This document shows, piece after piece, positions 43,568 to 53,093 of a DNA stretch of 64,000 nt. The translations under genes were made by a program, and so were the position numbers. Position 1 is the first letter of the stretch; each line of letters opens with the position of its first letter. The stretch comes from Granulosicoccus sp964449565 (GTDB taxonomy: Bacteria; Pseudomonadota; Gammaproteobacteria; Granulosicoccales; Granulosicoccaceae), in contig CAYUZB010000006.1 in assembly GCA_964449565.1 (NCBI GenBank), forward strand, positions 10,557 to 74,556. The letters run 5' to 3'. The notes beneath the pieces are model-generated. The model did no database searches and was not told the origin of the DNA. It saw only the letters and a list, made by a program, of their open reading frames with translations.

Positions 43568-44584
43568 TCAGTTAACGCTGCGATCGACTTTCGCCGATGC
43601 CTTGATCCACGGCATCATGCCACGCAAACGTTCGCCCACCAGTTCGATAGGATGCTCATAGGCGATACGACGCTTGGCTTTAAGCGTTGCAGCGCCAGCC
43701 TGGTTTTCCTGTATGAAGTCACGAGCAAATTCACCATTTTGAATCTCGGCAAGAATGCGCTTCATTTCAGCCTTGGTTTCATCGGTAACGATACGCGGAC
43801 CCGTTTTGATATCGCCGTACTCAGCGGTATTGGAAATCGAGTAACGCATGTTGGCAATACCGCCTTCATACATCAGATCGACAATTAGCTTGAGCTCATG
43901 CAGGCACTCAAAGTAGGCCATTTCCGGAGCATAACCTGCTTCCACCAACGTTTCAAAGCCAGCCTGAACCAGAGCGGTAGTGCCGCCACAAAGAACGACT
44001 TGTTCGCCGAAAAGATCCGTCTCTGTCTCTTCCTGAAATGTTGTTTCGATGACACCGGCACGACCACCACCATTTGCCGACGCGTAAGAAAGAGCAATCT
44101 GGGACGCCATACCTGAAGCATCCTGCGAAACGGCAATCAAGGTCGGCACTCCGCCACCTTCAACATAGGTAGAGCGCACAAGATGGCCAGGCCCTTTCGG
44201 GGCGATCATAAGTACATCGACTTCAGATTTTGGCTGAATTTGCTGATAATGCACATTGAAACCATGGGCAAACGCAAGAGCGGCGCCGTCACGAATATTG
44301 TCAGCAATATGATCGCTGTAGATTTTCGCCTGATGCTCATCCGGCGCCAGCATCATGACAAGGTCTGCCAGGCGTACTGCTTCGTCAATCTCGCGTACTT
44401 CCAGACCCGCTTTTTCAGCTTTCTGTGCCGACTGCGAACCCTTACGCAAGCCAACCACGACTTTGACACCGGAATCCTTCAGGTTGTTGGCATGGGCATG
44501 GCCTTGCGAGCCATAACCAATGATGGCAACCGTCTTGTTTTGAATGATGGAAAGATCTGCATCTTTGTCGTAATACACCTGCAT
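43568..44584 (-). CDS. ilvC: Ketol-acid reductoisomerase (NADP+)
   Basis: Second common enzyme of valine, leucine and isoleucine synthesis; converts acetolactate to dihydroxyisovalerate with NADPH and Mg. The 338-residue length is the short class I form. The N-terminal Rossmann motif is GYGSQGHAHANNL, with APDEHQAKIY, IAPKGPGHLVRSTY, LFGEQVVLCGG and the metal-binding ECLHELKLIVDLMYEGG and NTAEYGD. A GGAG ribosome-binding site precedes the ATG. 23 bases separate it from ilvH. Confidence 0.97.
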   Translation of the reverse strand: MQVYYDKDADLSIIQNKTVAIIGYGSQGHAHANNLKDSGVKVVVGLRKGSQSAQKAEKAGLEVREIDEAVRLADLVMMLAPDEHQAKIYSDHIADNIRDGAALAFAHGFNVHYQQIQPKSEVDVLMIAPKGPGHLVRSTYVEGGGVPTLIAVSQDASGMASQIALSYASANGGGRAGVIETTFQEETETDLFGEQVVLCGGTTALVQAGFETLVEAGYAPEMAYFECLHELKLIVDLMYEGGIANMRYSISNTAEYGDIKTGPRIVTDETKAEMKRILAEIQNGEFARDFIQENQAGAATLKAKRRIAYEHPIELVGERLRGMMPWIKASAKVDRSVN

Positions 44585-44607
44585 GGTGGTCTCCGTCAGG
44601 GGGTTGA

Positions 44608-45102
44608 TTAAATTTTCAGGCTCTTTTCACCACGGGCGATACCCGTAGCACCGGAGCGAACGACTTCTATGATGTTGTCATGACCAATGGCTTCGAGAAA
44701 CGCCCCTAGCTTGTGATCATCACCGGTAAGCTCAATAACGTAGCTAGTGTCGGTAACGTCGAGAATACGCCCTCGAAAAATATCGGTCATGCGTTTTAGC
44801 TCTTCACGTCCCTGCTCGACTGCACGCGCTTTAACGAGCATGATTTCTCGCTCGATGAACTGAACCTCAGTCAGATCGGTCAGACGAACCACATCAATCA
44901 ATTTGTTGAGCTGCTTGATGATCTGCTCAACGACACGCTCCGTGCCAATGGTGACGATCGTCATGCGAGACAAAGTGGGGTCATTAGTGGCGGCAACAGT
45001 CAAGGATTCGATATTGTAGCCACGAGCGCTGAACAGTCCTGCTACCCGCGACAGGGCACCAGACTCGTTTTCCATCAGAACAGAAATAACATGGCGACGC
45101 AT
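44608..45102 (-). CDS. ilvH: Acetolactate synthase small (regulatory) subunit
   Basis: Regulatory subunit giving valine feedback control. The 164-residue protein begins with the ACT domain (VLMENESGALSRVAGLFSARGYNIESLTV) and has the second domain with DITDTSYVIELTG-like sequence (LDVTDTSYVIELTGDD) and EVVRSGATGIARG at the C terminus. Its ATG overlaps the large-subunit stop by one base. Confidence 0.96.
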   Translation of the reverse strand: MRRHVISVLMENESGALSRVAGLFSARGYNIESLTVAATNDPTLSRMTIVTIGTERVVEQIIKQLNKLIDVVRLTDLTEVQFIEREIMLVKARAVEQGREELKRMTDIFRGRILDVTDTSYVIELTGDDHKLGAFLEAIGHDNIIEVVRSGATGIARGEKSLKI

Positions 45103-46820
45103 CAGGCAAGCTCCCGAGCCGGATTCAGACGCATTTCATGATGACCTTTACCAGCTTCAATCATCGGGTATACGTTTTCTGATTGATCAGTCTGGAAGTC
45201 GAGAAAAACCAGACGATCCTTCATCGAGAAGGCCTCTTTCATCGCCGCATCGACATCAGATGGTTTGTCGATGCGCATACCGACATGCCCATAGCTTTCA
45301 GCCAATGCGACAAAGTCAGGTAGTGCATCCATGTAGGAATGGGAGTAACGTTTTTCGTAACTGAACTCCTGCCATTGGCGAACCATCCCCATATAACGAT
45401 TGTTCAGATTAACCAACTTGATTGGCAAGCCATACTGCAAGCATGTCGAGAGTTCCTGAATACACATCTGAACACTTGCTTCACCGGTAATACAAGCTAC
45501 TGTCTCTTCTGGAAACGCCAACTGGACGCCCATCGCCGCCGGCAGGCCAAAACCCATCGTGCCCAAGCCTCCAGAGTTTATCCAGCGTCGCGGTTTGTCA
45601 AACCCATAAAACTGCGCAGCCCACATCTGATGCTGTCCGACATCGGACGTAATATACGCATCACCTTTGGTTTCTCGCCAAAGCGATTCAACAACTGCCT
45701 GCGGTTTGATCAGGGTATCGCTTAATTCGTACTTGAGACAATCGCTTGCCTGCCAGGATTTGATCTGCTTCCACCACTGTGCAATATCGGCCGCATCGGC
45801 CCGTTTGTCGGTTTCTTTTATCAGGCTGATCATTGCATCGAGAACCTGCGACACATTGCCGACAATCGGCACATCAACGGTAACGTTCTTCGATATCGAG
45901 GCCGGGTCAACGTCTATATGGACTATCTTTGCATTTGGACAGAAGCTCTTTGTTTCACCGGTGACTCGATCATCGAATCGAGCACCAATGGCAATCAACA
46001 CATCGCAGTCGTGCATGGCCATATTGGCTTCATAAGTACCGTGCATGCCAAGCATGCCCAGATTTTGTTGATTCGATGCCGGGAAGGCGCCGAGCCCCAT
46101 CAACGTTTGCGTTATCGGGTAACCCAGTAATTCAGTAAAACTTGTCAGCTGCTCTGCCGCATCACCCAATACCACCCCACCGCCGGAATAGATCATTGGA
46201 CGTTTCGCTGAAAGAATTAGATCGACTGCTTTTCTGATCTGTCCGGGGTGTCCCTGCTCAGCAGGACTATAGGAACGCATATTGACCGTTTTCGGGTAGT
46301 TGAACGGTACCGTCACGCCGGGCGTTGTAAAGTCTTTGGGTATATCAACGACAACCGGGCCAGGGCGTCCTGTCGTGGCCACGTGAAAGGCTTTCTTGAT
46401 CGTTTCTGCAAATGTTTCCAGTGATTCAACCAAAAAGTTGTGTTTGACACAGGGGCGCGTAATACCAACACAATCTACTTCCTGAAACGCATCGCTACCA
46501 ATAAAGCGACTTTGCACCTGCCCGGAAATGACGACCATAGGAATCGAATCCATAAAGGCCGTTGCGATACCTGTTACCGCATTGGTCGCACCTGGGCCTG
46601 ATGTCACTAATACGACACCCGGCTTGCCTGTTGCCCGCGCATAGCCATCGGCTGCATGCGTCGCACCTTGCTCATGGCGTACAAGAATGTGCTTGACTGA
46701 GTTTTGCTCGTACAGGGCGTCGTATATATGTAGTACTGCCCCACCTGGATAGCCAAATATGAATTCGACATTTTCTTCTTTCAGTGCCTGAATCAGCACC
46801 TCTCCACCGGATAATTCCAC
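45102..46820 (-). CDS. ilvI: Acetolactate synthase large (catalytic) subunit
   Basis: Thiamine-diphosphate enzyme forming acetolactate or acetohydroxybutyrate. The 572-residue chain has the catalytic-Glu region LVRHEQGATHAADGYARA, VVISGQVQSRFIGSDAFQE, the FAD-domain motif GARFDDRVTG and the ThDP-binding segment GGLGTMGFGLPAAMGVQ plus LNNRYMGMVRQWQEF. Start is a GTG at 46820 with GAGGA upstream. Gene order ilvI-ilvH-ilvC-pssA. Whether the paralogue should be called ilvB, ilvG or ilvI cannot be settled from this window. Confidence 0.95.
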   Translation of the reverse strand: MELSGGEVLIQALKEENVEFIFGYPGGAVLHIYDALYEQNSVKHILVRHEQGATHAADGYARATGKPGVVLVTSGPGATNAVTGIATAFMDSIPMVVISGQVQSRFIGSDAFQEVDCVGITRPCVKHNFLVESLETFAETIKKAFHVATTGRPGPVVVDIPKDFTTPGVTVPFNYPKTVNMRSYSPAEQGHPGQIRKAVDLILSAKRPMIYSGGGVVLGDAAEQLTSFTELLGYPITQTLMGLGAFPASNQQNLGMLGMHGTYEANMAMHDCDVLIAIGARFDDRVTGETKSFCPNAKIVHIDVDPASISKNVTVDVPIVGNVSQVLDAMISLIKETDKRADAADIAQWWKQIKSWQASDCLKYELSDTLIKPQAVVESLWRETKGDAYITSDVGQHQMWAAQFYGFDKPRRWINSGGLGTMGFGLPAAMGVQLAFPEETVACITGEASVQMCIQELSTCLQYGLPIKLVNLNNRYMGMVRQWQEFSYEKRYSHSYMDALPDFVALAESYGHVGMRIDKPSDVDAAMKEAFSMKDRLVFLDFQTDQSENVYPMIEAGKGHHEMRLNPARELA

Positions 46821-47325
46821 CGTAATTCCTCAATTAGCCAAATCTTATGGAGACTACTTCGCCGTGAGCACAGCTGCGCTCAATGAGAAGCATGTCACGA
46901 TTTTCGTTATTCTGAGGTGGTCAGCAGCATCACATCACTCTGATCGGACAGACGGTGGTGGGTGGACCGTCTTGATATCGCAGCACGTGTGGTGACAGCC
47001 GCGCGACCTGAGAAAAGCTGCAGGACCTGATTGTATCGAGCCCCGGAACGACTGCGCAGTATAACTATTTGCGCGTGTTACGGGGATGTCACAGGCGGAA
47101 CCTGCGCACAGCGATCGTGTCTGAGTGGCAGTCGTGATAAATTGGCATGAACCGCGCTGCAAAACGAGGATCATGCGACCGAATCACAATTTACCCTCAA
47201 GCATTGCAATCGCCTACCCCGATTCGCCGACGAATAACGTGCCACAAACTTCTCTGACATCAGTGTTTTACGGCAAGAATCGTCAGATTCATGGCACTAA
47301 CAAGCCGTTTCCTGATACTAGACGT
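46821..47325. promoter_or_regulatory. Divergent intergenic region ilvI / bepA-like gene
   Basis: About 500 bases between divergent genes. On the minus strand a 19-codon frame (46834-46893, MLLIERSCAHGEVVSIRFG) ends 13 bases before the ilvI start; it has six branched-chain residues and might be a leader peptide, but has no strong ribosome-binding site. A six-pair inverted repeat (GACGGT/ACCGTC, 46951-46971) lies upstream of it. I saw no clear terminator or attenuator and no assured promoter. Confidence 0.4.
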
Positions 47326-48792
47326 ATGGGGATGAAATTGTGCGACCGGATGCACGCCCTGGCAGTATCTACAGGTGTCCTGATCGCCCTGATTACCTGC
47401 TTGGTCAGCACAACACCTATTGCCTACGCTCAACAAAATCTACCCAGTATGGGGGAGCCCGCCGACAACGCCCTGTCACCCAATCAAGAGCGTCAGCTCG
47501 GTGCCAGCTTCATGCGTCAGATCAGGGCACAGCTACCACTTGTAAGTGATGTGCAGCTCACTGAATACATCCATTCCCTCGGCTCGCGACTCGCGCTCGC
47601 GTCAGGCAAAGCGGACCAAAATGAATTCACCTTCTTCATCATCGACAATAATCAGATCAATGCCTTCGCCATACCGGGCGGGTATGTGGGTGTCAATTCC
47701 GGGCTTGCTCTTGCTATGGATTATGAAGAGCAGCTCGCGGCAGTGGTTGCTCACGAAGTTGCACACGTAACTCAGCGACATCACGCTCGCGCATTTGCGA
47801 CCGGTACGCGATCCTCGGTCACTACGGCAGCAGCGGTTTTGGCTGCCATCCTTATCGGACAAGCCTCTCCTCAGGCTGGGCAGGCTGCCCTAGCCGCTGG
47901 ACTGGCCGCTACTCGGCAATCGGCCATCAATTTTACTCGTAGCAATGAAATCGAGGCTGATCGCATTGGCATCGAGATTCTTGCCAATGCTCAGTATGAC
48001 GCATCGGCAATGGCAGAATCGTTCGACATTCTTCGGCGCAAGAACAGTCTTAATACCGCTGGTCTTCAACTTGAATACCTGCGTACCCACCCCCTCGACA
48101 ATAACCGAATCGCCGAAGCCGCTGACCGGGCAAGCAGTGTCAGATCCAGCCGTCGACGTGTATCACAACATGACTTTCAATTGTTCAAGGCAAGACTTGC
48201 CGTTTTGACCTCACTCGACGAGGGACAACTCACACGCACCTATCGTTCAAAACACCGACGCAAGCCTGATGTTGAAAATAGCTATGCACTCGCCTTGTTG
48301 AGCCTGCGCGCTAACCGCCTGTCAAATATCGATTCTTATCTGGCATCGCTGGAGAAATTGGCAAGTGCACATCCAATGGTTGAGTTGTTACGCTCTGAAA
48401 TCATGGATGCGAAAGGGGCTCGAATAGATGAATCAAGATTGGATGATCTGGCGGAGCTCTACCCGGATCGCTACTCCATTATTGAAAAGCAGTTGCAACA
48501 ATTAGTTCGAAAACGACGTTTCGGTACGGCACTGGATACTGCGAAAACCTATCTGCGCGATGCCACCGACCCTCACCCGCTTGCCTGGCGTGAACTGGCC
48601 AGTATCCAGCAAAGGCTTGGCGATGCGGCAGCAAGTCATGAATCACTCGCCCATTACTTCGCTGGCGTTAATGAACTGCAAAGAGCAAGAAGCCAATTTG
48701 AGCTTGCACTGCAAATGGTTCCAACAGCATCTCAAGACGAATTGCGTTTACAAGCTAGTATCAAAGCGCTCGGGAAACGCAACGCTCGTTAG
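47326..48792 (+). CDS. bepA: BepA-like M48 family metalloprotease with TPR region
   Basis: Periplasmic zinc protease and chaperone acting on outer-membrane proteins such as LptD. From the ATG at 47326 it is 488 residues: signal peptide (LAVSTGVLIALITCLVSTTPIAYA), an M48 domain with AIPGGYVGVNSGL, the zinc motif HEVAHVTQRH and the third-ligand region NEIEADRIGIEIL, then a helical TPR domain (from about residue 290). This matches E. coli BepA (487 residues). The frame stays open upstream to 47125, but the signal peptide argues for starting at 47326 or 47332. Confidence 0.88.
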   Translation: MGMKLCDRMHALAVSTGVLIALITCLVSTTPIAYAQQNLPSMGEPADNALSPNQERQLGASFMRQIRAQLPLVSDVQLTEYIHSLGSRLALASGKADQNEFTFFIIDNNQINAFAIPGGYVGVNSGLALAMDYEEQLAAVVAHEVAHVTQRHHARAFATGTRSSVTTAAAVLAAILIGQASPQAGQAALAAGLAATRQSAINFTRSNEIEADRIGIEILANAQYDASAMAESFDILRRKNSLNTAGLQLEYLRTHPLDNNRIAEAADRASSVRSSRRRVSQHDFQLFKARLAVLTSLDEGQLTRTYRSKHRRKPDVENSYALALLSLRANRLSNIDSYLASLEKLASAHPMVELLRSEIMDAKGARIDESRLDDLAELYPDRYSIIEKQLQQLVRKRRFGTALDTAKTYLRDATDPHPLAWRELASIQQRLGDAAASHESLAHYFAGVNELQRARSQFELALQMVPTASQDELRLQASIKALGKRNAR

Positions 48793-48857
48793 TTAGATAT
48801 AAACACCTCTCGGCCAACACGTTTGCCGAGATTCAAAGGCGCGCCCACACAATCAAA

Positions 48858-48890
48858 AAAGGCCACATGGCTTACGCACAAGTGGCCTTT
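48858..48890 (-). terminator. Intrinsic terminator for pckA
   Basis: AAAGGCCAC, 15-base loop, GTGGCCTTT. On the minus strand the stem is followed by T6, so it should stop pckA transcription; on the plus strand it can also serve the convergent bepA-like gene, less strongly. Confidence 0.88.
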
Positions 48891-48923
48891 GTCTATCGTT
48901 AACATGGTTAACGGTCAGTTGGC

Positions 48924-50552
48924 TCAGGAAGTAATCTCAGGGCCCGCGCAAACCAGATCAAGTCCGCTATCAGTATCCGTATATTGAATGAAGTTGTCGA
49001 TAAAGAGACGTGCAAGTTTTTCAGCCTCTGTCGTCCACTGATCTTCATTGTCGTATGTCTTGCGTGGATCAAGCAGCTGAGTTTCAACACCAGGCAACGC
49101 TGTTGGAATTCTAAGATTGAACATCGGAATCGTCGTTGTAGTCGCCGTATCGATTGACCCATCGAGTATCGCATCAATAATGGCACGCGTGGCCTGGATA
49201 GAAATGCGCTCGCCACTGCCGTTCCAGCCGGTGTTGACAAGGTACGCAGTTGCACCTGAGCTTGCCATGCGCTTCGCCAGTTCGTCGGCATACTTGGTTG
49301 GGTGCAAGCTCAGGAAAGCCTTGCCGAAACATGCCGAGAAGGTGGGCTGCGGACTGGTGACACCTAATTCTGTACCCGCAAGTTTTGCCGTGAAGCCTGA
49401 CAGAAAATGGTATTGAGTCTGCTCCGGGGTCAGCAAGGATACGGCCGGCAGTACACCGAATGCATCAGCGGTCAAAAAGATAACCTTATTTGCATGGCCA
49501 GCTTTTGATACCGGCTTGGCGATATTGTCGATATGATTAATCGGGTATGACACGCGTGTATTTTCGGTCTTGCTTGCATCGTCATAGTCGACGCTGCCAT
49601 CTTCACGAACCGTAACGTTTTCCAGCAGTGCGTCACGACGAATCGCGCCATGAATATCCGGTTCGGCTTCGGCAGAGAGTCTTATTGTCTTGGCATAACA
49701 GCCACCCTCAAAATTGAACACACCATCATCGTCCCACCCATGCTCATCATCACCAATCAGGCGACGTTTTGGATCAGTTGACAGTGTGGTTTTGCCCGTA
49801 CCGGACAAACCGAAAAATACTGCTGTGTCACCGTCTTCACCCACATTGGCAGAACAATGCATGGAAGCTATGCCTTGCAGCGGCAACAGAAAATTCATGT
49901 ATGAGAACAGACCTTTCTTCATCTCACCGCCATACCAGGTACCACCGATCAACTGCATCTTTTCCGTAAAATTAAAAGCGACAAAATTTTCGGAGTTCAG
50001 GCCGTGTTCTTGCCATTTGTCGTTAACAGCACGGGCGGCATTCATGACGACGAAATCCGGCTCAAAGGTTGCCAACTCATCGATCGATGGTCGAATGAAC
50101 ATGTTTGTGACAAAGTGGGCCTGCCAGGCGACCTCCGTGACAAATCGAACTTGCAAACGAGAATTTTCATTGGCCCCACAGTATGCATCTACGACAAAAA
50201 GTCGCTTGCCATCAAGCTGTGTGGTAACAAGTGACTTCAGATCATTCCACACGTCCTGGGAGATCGGATTGTTGTCATTTGCACCCTGATCGGCCCACCA
50301 CAATGTGTCTTTGGTCAGCGAATCGCTGACGATGTATTTATCTTTGGGGCTCCGACCGGTAAACGAACCGGTATCCACAGCAATCGCACCACTGTCGGTC
50401 ACGATGCCGGTTTCCAGGCCTTCCAGCTCTGGGCGCGTTTCTTCGCGGAAGAGTTGTTCATAACTCGGGTTGTAAACAACCTCGTGCGATTGGGTAATTC
50501 CGATCTCTGAAAGATCAATGCCGGGGGAGATGGCGCGAGCCGTCTGATTCAT
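48924..50552 (-). CDS. pckA: Phosphoenolpyruvate carboxykinase (ATP)
   Basis: Gluconeogenic enzyme converting oxaloacetate and ATP to phosphoenolpyruvate, ADP and CO2. The 542 residues show the ATP-type family motifs: TGRSPKDKYIV, the PEPCK-specific MHCSANVG, the kinase loop FFGLSGTGKTT, LIGDDEHGWDDDGVFNFEGGCYAK and NTRVSYPINHIDN. The ATG at 50552 is chosen for its GGAG ribosome-binding site seven bases upstream; a longer frame adds four residues. Two matching palindromes in its 5' region suggest a dedicated regulator. Confidence 0.96.
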   Translation of the reverse strand: MNQTARAISPGIDLSEIGITQSHEVVYNPSYEQLFREETRPELEGLETGIVTDSGAIAVDTGSFTGRSPKDKYIVSDSLTKDTLWWADQGANDNNPISQDVWNDLKSLVTTQLDGKRLFVVDAYCGANENSRLQVRFVTEVAWQAHFVTNMFIRPSIDELATFEPDFVVMNAARAVNDKWQEHGLNSENFVAFNFTEKMQLIGGTWYGGEMKKGLFSYMNFLLPLQGIASMHCSANVGEDGDTAVFFGLSGTGKTTLSTDPKRRLIGDDEHGWDDDGVFNFEGGCYAKTIRLSAEAEPDIHGAIRRDALLENVTVREDGSVDYDDASKTENTRVSYPINHIDNIAKPVSKAGHANKVIFLTADAFGVLPAVSLLTPEQTQYHFLSGFTAKLAGTELGVTSPQPTFSACFGKAFLSLHPTKYADELAKRMASSGATAYLVNTGWNGSGERISIQATRAIIDAILDGSIDTATTTTIPMFNLRIPTALPGVETQLLDPRKTYDNEDQWTTEAEKLARLFIDNFIQYTDTDSGLDLVCAGPEITS

Positions 50553-50584
50553 TAGAAACTCCAATTTATAAGAGAAACAGCGCT

Positions 50585-50616
50585 ATATGTAGTAAGCCAC
50601 TTAAACAGCTACATAT
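50585..50616. promoter_or_regulatory. Palindromic operator candidate 1 upstream of pckA
   Basis: ATATGTAG-N16-CTACATAT, an exact 8-base inverted repeat 33 bases upstream of the pckA start codon. Its arms and 16-base spacing are repeated in a second site further upstream. The half-site TGTAGT resembles half of the HexR consensus (TGTARTWWWAYTACA) but the spacing differs. Confidence 0.6.
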
Positions 50617-50732
50617 CCGTACTGCTAGCGGCTTCGAGGGACGGAACTATACGCTAGCGCAACGTCACTTAAAACGGACTTTCATCTCAAAAACTGGGTT
50701 AAATCAGGGGCTTGCGAGTGATATGGCGTGAT

Positions 50733-50762
50733 TATGTAGTTTAGCTACTGATTTACTACATA
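50733..50762. promoter_or_regulatory. Palindromic operator candidate 2 upstream of pckA
   Basis: TATGTAG-N16-CTACATA, same arms and spacing as the site near 50600. The centres lie 147 bases apart, about 14 helical turns, so both would face the same side of the DNA. An extra TAGCTAC inside the spacer may provide another half-site. Confidence 0.6.
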
Positions 50763-50837
50763 TTCTCAGGTCAAGACTTCCATGAAGATCAACACCCTAG
50801 GAGATCTCTGAGGTGCGAATCACACTTTTCTGTAGGG

Positions 50838-50864
50838 CCGACAGCCCCATATTTGGGGCGTCGG
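50838..50864. terminator. Stable hairpin downstream of the GEVED/CTERM gene
   Basis: CCGAC-A-GCCCC, ATATTT loop, GGGGC-GTCGG: ten GC-rich pairs with one bulged A, 37 bases after the stop of the minus-strand CTERM protein gene. No T tract on either strand, so termination is plausible but not certain. The rest of the interval from here to pckA holds only the two palindromes. Confidence 0.55.
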
Positions 50865-50900
50865 GGTAATTTCGAGACCTGAACAGAAATGCTTATAAAT

Positions 50901-52909
50901 TCACATTTTTTTTGGCGGCTGAACGCGAACGACTTGCGGACGCCGGTTGGCCAGACGTCCTCTTGCGAGGACGCCAAGCGCGGAGAGCATCAGCAACAGC
51001 AGCACAGGATCAAACCCACTGCCATTACCTGCGATGATGGAACAGCCAGCAAAACCATCAAGGCCGGTCTCTATNNNNNNNNNNNNNNNNNNNNNNNNNN
51101 NNNNNNNNNNNNNNNNNNNNNNNNNNNNNNNNNNNNNNNNNNNNNNNNNNNNNNNNNNNNNNNNNNNNNNNNNNCAAGGCCGGTCTCTATTCGAGGTACA
51201 TCGTCGCCATCGGTGTCAACCGGGGGTTGGGGTGGTGATACTGGTGGTACTGGTGGTACTGGTGGTACGCCGCCCCCCGTATCCGTATCCGGCGAATCAT
51301 CAGTGTCCTGGAAGTCAGGAATGCCATCGTTGTCATCGTCAAGCAAGCCACCGTTGGCAATCGCATTACTATCATCAACGATACCGTCACCATTGGCATC
51401 AAGATCGCTGGCATCGACGATACCGTCACTATCGGTATCGGCAGTAGGTATGAAGTCGCTATCGAACGCATCATCGATTCCATCGGAGTCAGTATCGGCC
51501 CCTCCGGTAATTGACGCATCCACGTTGTCATCGATGCCATCACTATCGGAGTCCACCAATGCGTCAACAATGCCGTTGCCATCAGCATCCTGCCCACCTG
51601 ATTCGATAGTGTCGCTCAAGCCATCATTATCACTATCAGTATCAATGTAGTCAGGGGATCCATCGCCGTCAGTATCAACCAGCTGAAAAATAAGAGTGCC
51701 GGAGTCTGCAGATGTCTCAACGCTGTCTACCAGACCGTTCGCCCCGAAAACCAACCCACTGTCAACGCGACCATCCCCGTCAGCATCAAGCGATGCCGTA
51801 TCGATTTCACCAGCGCTCGCTTCGTATAAATCAGGGATACCATCGTTGTCACTATCAAGATCGAGAAAATCCGGGATACCATCAGCATCGGTGTCTATCG
51901 GGCTTTCAGTATCGCCCGCTTCAATCGCGTCAAGAATAGTGTCGTTGTCACTGTCTATATCCAGAATATTCAGGATGCCGTCGCCATCGGCGTCACCTGC
52001 CCCTTCAACCGAATCAGCAAGTCCATCAGAATCTGCATCCGCACCAGAGTCATCACCAGGTCCAGAATCATCACCAGGTCCCGAATCAGGCGTGCCATCG
52101 TTATTCGAATCAGTGTCTATGAAGTCAGGCGTGCCATCACTGTCGGTATCTACGGGAGTCTCTGGCGCAGGGCCAGCTTCCTCAGCGTCGGAAATACCAT
52201 CGTTGTCTGAATCAGTATCCAGCGGGTTGTCGATACCATCACCGTCCGTATCAACATCAACACCATCAACTGTATCCGGGATGCCATCGTTATCGTCATC
52301 CGGATCATCCTGGTCAGGGATGGTATCGCCGTCGGTATCAGCAATAAATTCCAGGACGTAGTCTTCGACTTCTCCGTCTGATGCGGCACTAGCCGCTTGA
52401 TCATTACCCAAGGCATCGGTAGTGATTCGTACACGCATGTACGAGGTACCGATAAAGTCTGTAGCAATACCTACGAGTGATGGCCAGAGAAGAAGGTTGT
52501 CATCAGCGCCTGTACCGGCTGGGATAGCCATAGGGGCGGACGCCTCATCAGCATCGAAGATACCATTGCCATCAAAGTCTATCCAGGCGGTGTAGGTTGC
52601 ATCTACTGAACTCGGATTAGTCGCGGCTACCGTCAGAGAATAAGCCTTGATATTTTGAAACAGGACTGGAATCGTCGTGACTCCATCTTCATCATCGCCA
52701 TTGGCTATGTCATCACCGTCAGCGGCAGCTGTAGCGACAGGGTCATTGTCGTCAGGGAGGATGGTTCCAAGAAATGGTCCATTGGCAACCACTTCGTGGC
52801 TGGCGGTACCATAGCTTGCCGGCGCATCACCAGTATCGACTGCCATGACAGGACCGGCAGTGACCATCAATGCGGGGAACAATACAGAGAGCGGATGACG
52901 TTTGAACAT
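50901..52909 (-). CDS. GEVED / thrombospondin type 3 repeat surface protein with Cys-type CTERM signal (contains false gap)
   Basis: A predicted Ca-binding surface protein. From the ATG at 52909: signal peptide (HPLSVLFPALMVTAGPVMA), a GEVED domain (DTGDAPASYGTA start, DGEVEDYVLEF end; residues about 25-195), a long run of thrombospondin type 3-like repeats (DTDSDNDGIPD pattern), a Pro-rich linker (VPPVPPVPPVSPPQPP) and a C-terminal sorting tail. After merging the 16-base overlap at the N gap, the frame stays open and ends GFAGCSIIAGNGSGFDPVLL, a hydrophobic helix, then RGRLANRRP and a TGA at 50901: 1,893 bases, 630 residues. The tail has the three-part CTERM layout (short Cys motif, membrane helix, basic cluster). 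Its processing enzyme is not in this window. Confidence 0.82.
51075..51174. other. Assembly gap (100 N) in the GEVED/CTERM gene
   Basis: 100 Ns flanked on both sides by the same 16 bases, CAAGGCCGGTCTCTAT (51059-51074 and 51175-51190). Collapsing one copy and the Ns restores a single frame running into the CTERM tail. Most likely two overlapping contig ends, not lost sequence. Confidence 0.88.
51220..52330 (-). repeat. Thrombospondin type 3-like repeat region of the GEVED/CTERM protein
   Basis: Back-to-back Asp-rich units of the form D(T/S)D(S/N)DG(I/T)PD, spaced by about 12-40 residues with variable fillers such as EAGDTESPIDTD. The DxDxDG spacing is the Ca-binding loop of the thrombospondin type 3 fold. 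At DNA level this gives a degenerate, not exact, periodicity. Confidence 0.8.
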
Positions 52910-53093
52910 ATCCTTGGGTTTTCCGATTGATGCGCTGTCTAAAGAGCGCGGAGCTAACCCGGTGACTGTCATCACAACAGTGACCGGGATTTGACACCAC
53001 TATCTTATAGCATCGCTATCAGCTCATCTACCTTACAAACTCAGCCTAGCGCTCGATATTGACCTACTCCACAATATTTAACACAAAGCTGAA

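Noticed and set aside
47125..47325. N-terminal 67 residues of the longest bepA-like frame
   Set aside because: No similarity to the family and it would bury the signal peptide; the start at 47326 or 47332 gives the normal BepA length.
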